Positions 33,901 to 35,027 of a DNA stretch of 35,027 nt are shown here, piece by piece. Each line of letters starts with the position of its first letter. Within the stretch, counting starts at the first letter, position 1. Under the pieces are notes generated by a model. The model was not told the DNA's origin, made no database searches, and worked only from the letters and a program-made list of their open reading frames with translations. The position numbers and the translations under genes are program-made. The DNA comes from Cryobacterium ruanii (GTDB lineage Bacteria > Actinomycetota > Actinomycetes > Actinomycetales > Microbacteriaceae). Location: NCBI RefSeq assembly GCF_004404055.1, contig NZ_SOHK01000024.1:1-35027 (forward strand). Direction: 5' to 3'.

Positions 33901-34625
33901 GCGTCGCGACCGGGGCCAGCCCTGCCGACGGCATCCGTTTCGATCGCGCCGAGCAGCAGAAACGGTTCTCGGCCGCCGAACGCAAGCTCGGCCAGCTGGG
34001 CCGGGTAAACCCGCTCGCGCTCGAGGAATTCGCCGCGCTCGAGCAGCGGCATAAATTTCTCACCGAACAGCTCACCGACCTAACCTCGACCCGCAGCGAC
34101 CTGCTCACGATCATCGCCGACATCGACGAAAGAATGCAGACCATTTTCGGTGCGGCATTCGACGACACCCAGGCGGCCTTCGCCGAGGTTTTCCCGGTGC
34201 TGTTTCCCGGTGGCACCGGGAGCATCTGGCTCACCGACCCCGACGAGCTGCTGACCACCGGCATCGACGTGTCGGTCAAGCCGGCCGGCAAGAAGATCGA
34301 ACGGCTGTCGTTGCTGTCCGGCGGCGAACGCTCACTCGCCGCCGTCGCGCTGCTGATCGCCATCTTCAAGGCGCGCCCGAGCCCGTTCTACATCATGGAC
34401 GAGGTCGAAGCGGCCCTCGATGACGCCAACCTCGGCCGGCTGCTGACCATCTTCGAAGACCTCCGCGAGACCAGCCAGCTCATCGTGATCACCCACCAGA
34501 AACGCACCATGGAAATAGCGGATGCCCTCTACGGCGTCAGCATGCGGCAAGACGGGGTCAGCGCTGTCGTCGGCCAGCGCATCGGTGACCGGGCTGACCA
34601 GCGCCAGGGTGCCGCGGCGGGTTGA
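30918..34625 (+). CDS. smc: Chromosome segregation protein SMC
   Basis: A 1235-residue condensin ATPase that organises and separates chromosomes. The N-terminal head has Walker A GPNGSGKSN (31-39) and GQGQLD. The first coiled coil runs to about 490, the hinge spans about 495-655 (GIRGLVADHVRVRPGFEAAIAAALG), the second coiled coil runs to about 950, and the C-terminal head carries the LLSGGERSLAAVAL signature near 1132 and Walker B FYIMDEVEAALDDAN. TTG at 30918 starts the conserved YLKSLTLKGFKSF, with GAAAGG 7 bases upstream; earlier starts add non-homologous residues. Residues 961-984 are a Thr/Arg/Asp/Glu tandem repeat just before the C-terminal head. Confidence 0.97.
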   Translation: MYLKSLTLKGFKSFAQPTTFAFEPGVTCVVGPNGSGKSNVVDALAWVMGEQGVKTLRGGKMEDVIFAGTSTRGPLGRAEVILTIDNADGALPIEYSEVTISRTLFRNGASEYAINGRTCRLLDVQELLSDSGLGREMHVIVGQGQLDAVLRASPEERRGFIEEAAGILKHRRRKEKTLRKLDAMQANLTRLSDLAGEIRRQLKPLGHQAEIAREAQTIAAVVRDARARLLADDVVTVRTALDTHNRTESERHTERVVLQEQLAQKQGRVERLELAQVGDAVDLARRTSHALESVQQRLRSLFTLANQRLALLGSQAESSTVVPSVTPTMLTDTAAEVEQLRAGIGAAQSAWDNARAQSAAARSRLDAVDEDIAAQAVLVSRHDLEISHLTGQSETAASRLAAVRGERLRQQNALDAATDRSQNAQLQLDELQASAPAGEPESGELSEAFELAQAAVQRVEVEVERLRDELHQHERERDAQAARHGAFSLALDQKDGSSALLGAQLAGIRGLVADHVRVRPGFEAAIAAALGSLADAVLADNRDFAVAAIVQASRDDFGRVELIVAAAGANTDRTDNPPNEPRVDLNDGATLNLGARPGLRWASCVIDAPDGVLGLLAQTVIVDDLALARAAQLPDGLTVITLAGEVLSPWVVRGGSGARQSKLELVAERDIAAVKLAAVTSLIERARCDFAEQRTLLQAHKEQAVSARAALRAFETRLATRTERRGRLVVQADAAAADVDRVIAALELANGAVTEAEAVAARAAATLVTARSQPRPILDATLRDALYRELEAARETEVETRLMMETARERVRAGEIQVRNLTQQLETDRTKAAAAARRAVIRRRQVDAASRVAEALPVVLAAADRSVAEARLRLTSAEAERASQNTELQQLRRDENAMRERLAALTENVHGLELEIYEKKLHLSALLERAGSELGLTEDVLVGEYGPDQLIPADVASMGDTTRDTTRETTRDATRETTRDATRERATTGDDITGSVATGASPADGIRFDRAEQQKRFSAAERKLGQLGRVNPLALEEFAALEQRHKFLTEQLTDLTSTRSDLLTIIADIDERMQTIFGAAFDDTQAAFAEVFPVLFPGGTGSIWLTDPDELLTTGIDVSVKPAGKKIERLSLLSGGERSLAAVALLIAIFKARPSPFYIMDEVEAALDDANLGRLLTIFEDLRETSQLIVITHQKRTMEIADALYGVSMRQDGVSAVVGQRIGDRADQRQGAAAG
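33798..33869 (+). repeat. In-frame 12-base tandem repeat inside smc (six units)
   Basis: Six 12-base units encode TTRD, TTRE, TTRD, ATRE, TTRD, ATRE (Smc residues 961-984). Units 3-4 and 5-6 are identical 24-base copies, which points to recent expansion. The unit length keeps the reading frame whatever the copy number. Confidence 0.95.
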
Positions 34626-34643
34626 CCCGCGGTCGCGGATCTT

Positions 34644-34673
34644 GGTGCCGGTGCCTGTGCCGGTGCCGGTGCC
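34644..34673 (+). repeat. Hexanucleotide repeat after smc
   Basis: Five hexamers in tandem (GGTGCC, GGTGCC, TGTGCC, GGTGCC, GGTGCC), then TGT: an 18-base pattern nearly twice over. It lies between the convergent ends of smc and the ferredoxin gene. A second imperfect duplication, TGTTCGTCTC, occurs at 34706-34715 and 34721-34730. No gene or clear terminator is seen in 34626-34770. Confidence 0.85.
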
Positions 34674-34770
34674 TGTAACGCCCGGATCGTACGCAGGACC
34701 AGCCGTGTTCGTCTCAGTCCTGTTCGTCTCTGCCGTGCTCGTACACCGCAGCGCCCTACCCCGGGGTGTC

Positions 34771-35027
34771 TTAAGCCTGCGGTGGCAGTGCCGAGATGAC
34801 GGGGTGGTCCTTAGCGAGGACGCCGACCTTGGCTGCGCCGCCGGGTGAGCCGAGGTCGTCGAAGAATTCGACGTTGGCTTTGTAGTAGTCGGCCCACTGT
34901 TCGGGCAGGTCGTCTTCGTAGTAGATGGCCTCGACCGGGCAGACCGGTTCGCAGGCTCCACAGTCGACGCACTCGTCCGGGTGGATATAGAGGGAGCGTT
35001 CGCCCTCATAAATGCAGTCCACCGGGC
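34771..35027 (-). CDS. fdxA: Ferredoxin (FdxA type), 5' end outside the window
   Basis: A minus-strand gene cut by the window edge; 85 codons are visible. The text [21 protein letters not shown], then [20 protein letters not shown], shows the CxxCxxCxxxCP cluster motif and the last Cys of the other cluster. The missing N-terminus should carry the remaining cysteines of a 7Fe/8Fe ferredoxin of about 105 residues. The C-terminal [15 protein letters not shown] and [13 protein letters not shown] are typical of actinobacterial FdxA. It is a small cytosolic electron carrier. The ATG at 35022 is internal, not the true start. It is convergent with smc. Confidence 0.95.
   Translation of the reverse strand, partial: PVDCIYEGERSLYIHPDECVDCGACEPVCPVEAIYYEDDLPEQWADYYKANVEFFDDLGSPGGAAKVGVLAKDHPVISALPPQA

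Larger units (their letters stand above)
5432..34526. repeat. Dispersed 10-base motif GGCATCCGYT, 15 copies
   Basis: Plus-strand copies start at 5432, 13678, 14546, 15287, 17254, 19440, 22837, 25060, 27837 and 33930. Minus-strand copies (ARCGGATGCC on the plus strand) start at 5645, 8743, 18516, 29956 and 34517. All lie within genes. They encode GIR, AS(A/V) or ADA depending on frame and strand, and use GCA and GAT, which are minority codons here. Positions were found by eye. See the finding for the enrichment estimate. Confidence 0.8.

Noticed and set aside
32217..34052. 611-codon minus-strand open frame across the smc 3' half
   Set aside because: Shadow of smc; the in-frame tandem repeat on that strand is just the complement.
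1..35027. CRISPR array, insertion sequence or prophage
   Set aside because: No regularly spaced repeats, transposase, integrase or attachment-site duplication at the tRNA were seen.

Overview
The window is a high-G+C actinobacterial chromosome segment. Its gene order (leuCD, murA, plsC, gpsA, ddl, a DUF3515 lipoprotein, thiL, rsmD, recG, coaD, a DUF177 protein, rpmF, rnc, mutM, smc) is the core-gene layout I associate with Microbacteriaceae (Cryobacterium/Salinibacterium/Leifsonia-like). The zinc-free L32, the TANNNT boxes set 6-8 nt before start codons, and the ferredoxin read convergently to smc fit this. The genus is an inference from order and protein style, not from a search.

Region 1 (1-7.8 kb) is accessory. 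It holds a soluble hybrid histidine kinase with two PAS domains and two C-terminal receivers, then a stand-alone double-receiver protein. These look more A+T-rich than the rest. The second kinase receiver has Asn in place of the phospho-acceptor Asp, and no HPt or output domain is visible nearby. Next, on the minus strand, come a MacB/FtsX-type ABC exporter (ATPase and permease) and a TetR-family regulator broken by three frameshifts. Two matching palindromes flank the exporter's predicted -10 box and are probably that regulator's operators. A metallo-beta-lactamase-fold hydrolase lies upstream.

Region 2 (7.8-11.3 kb) has a tRNA-Glu(CUC) with its promoter and a hairpin terminator, a class I methyltransferase on the minus strand, a TerC-family membrane protein behind a yybP-ykoY (Mn2+) riboswitch, and a PP2C-type phosphatase.

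Region 3 (11.3-18 kb) is biosynthetic: leuC-leuD for leucine (preceded by a possible leaderless leader peptide with Leu codons), murA and ddl for peptidoglycan precursors, and plsC and gpsA for phospholipids.

Region 4 (18-28 kb) has a DUF3515 lipoprotein divergent from thiL, rsmD, recG, coaD, and the MoxR ATPase/DUF58/transglutaminase cluster. Region 5 (28-35 kb) has the DUF177 protein-rpmF-rnc-mutM run, a GNAT acetyltransferase remnant, smc with an unusual in-frame tandem repeat, and a ferredoxin cut by the window edge.

The most unexpected signal is not a gene. A 10-mer, GGCATCCGYT (or its complement), occurs 15 times, always inside coding sequence, in both orientations and in reading frames giving three different peptides. 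The core CATCCG occurs 42 times and is followed by YT in 28. This suggests a DNA-level motif.
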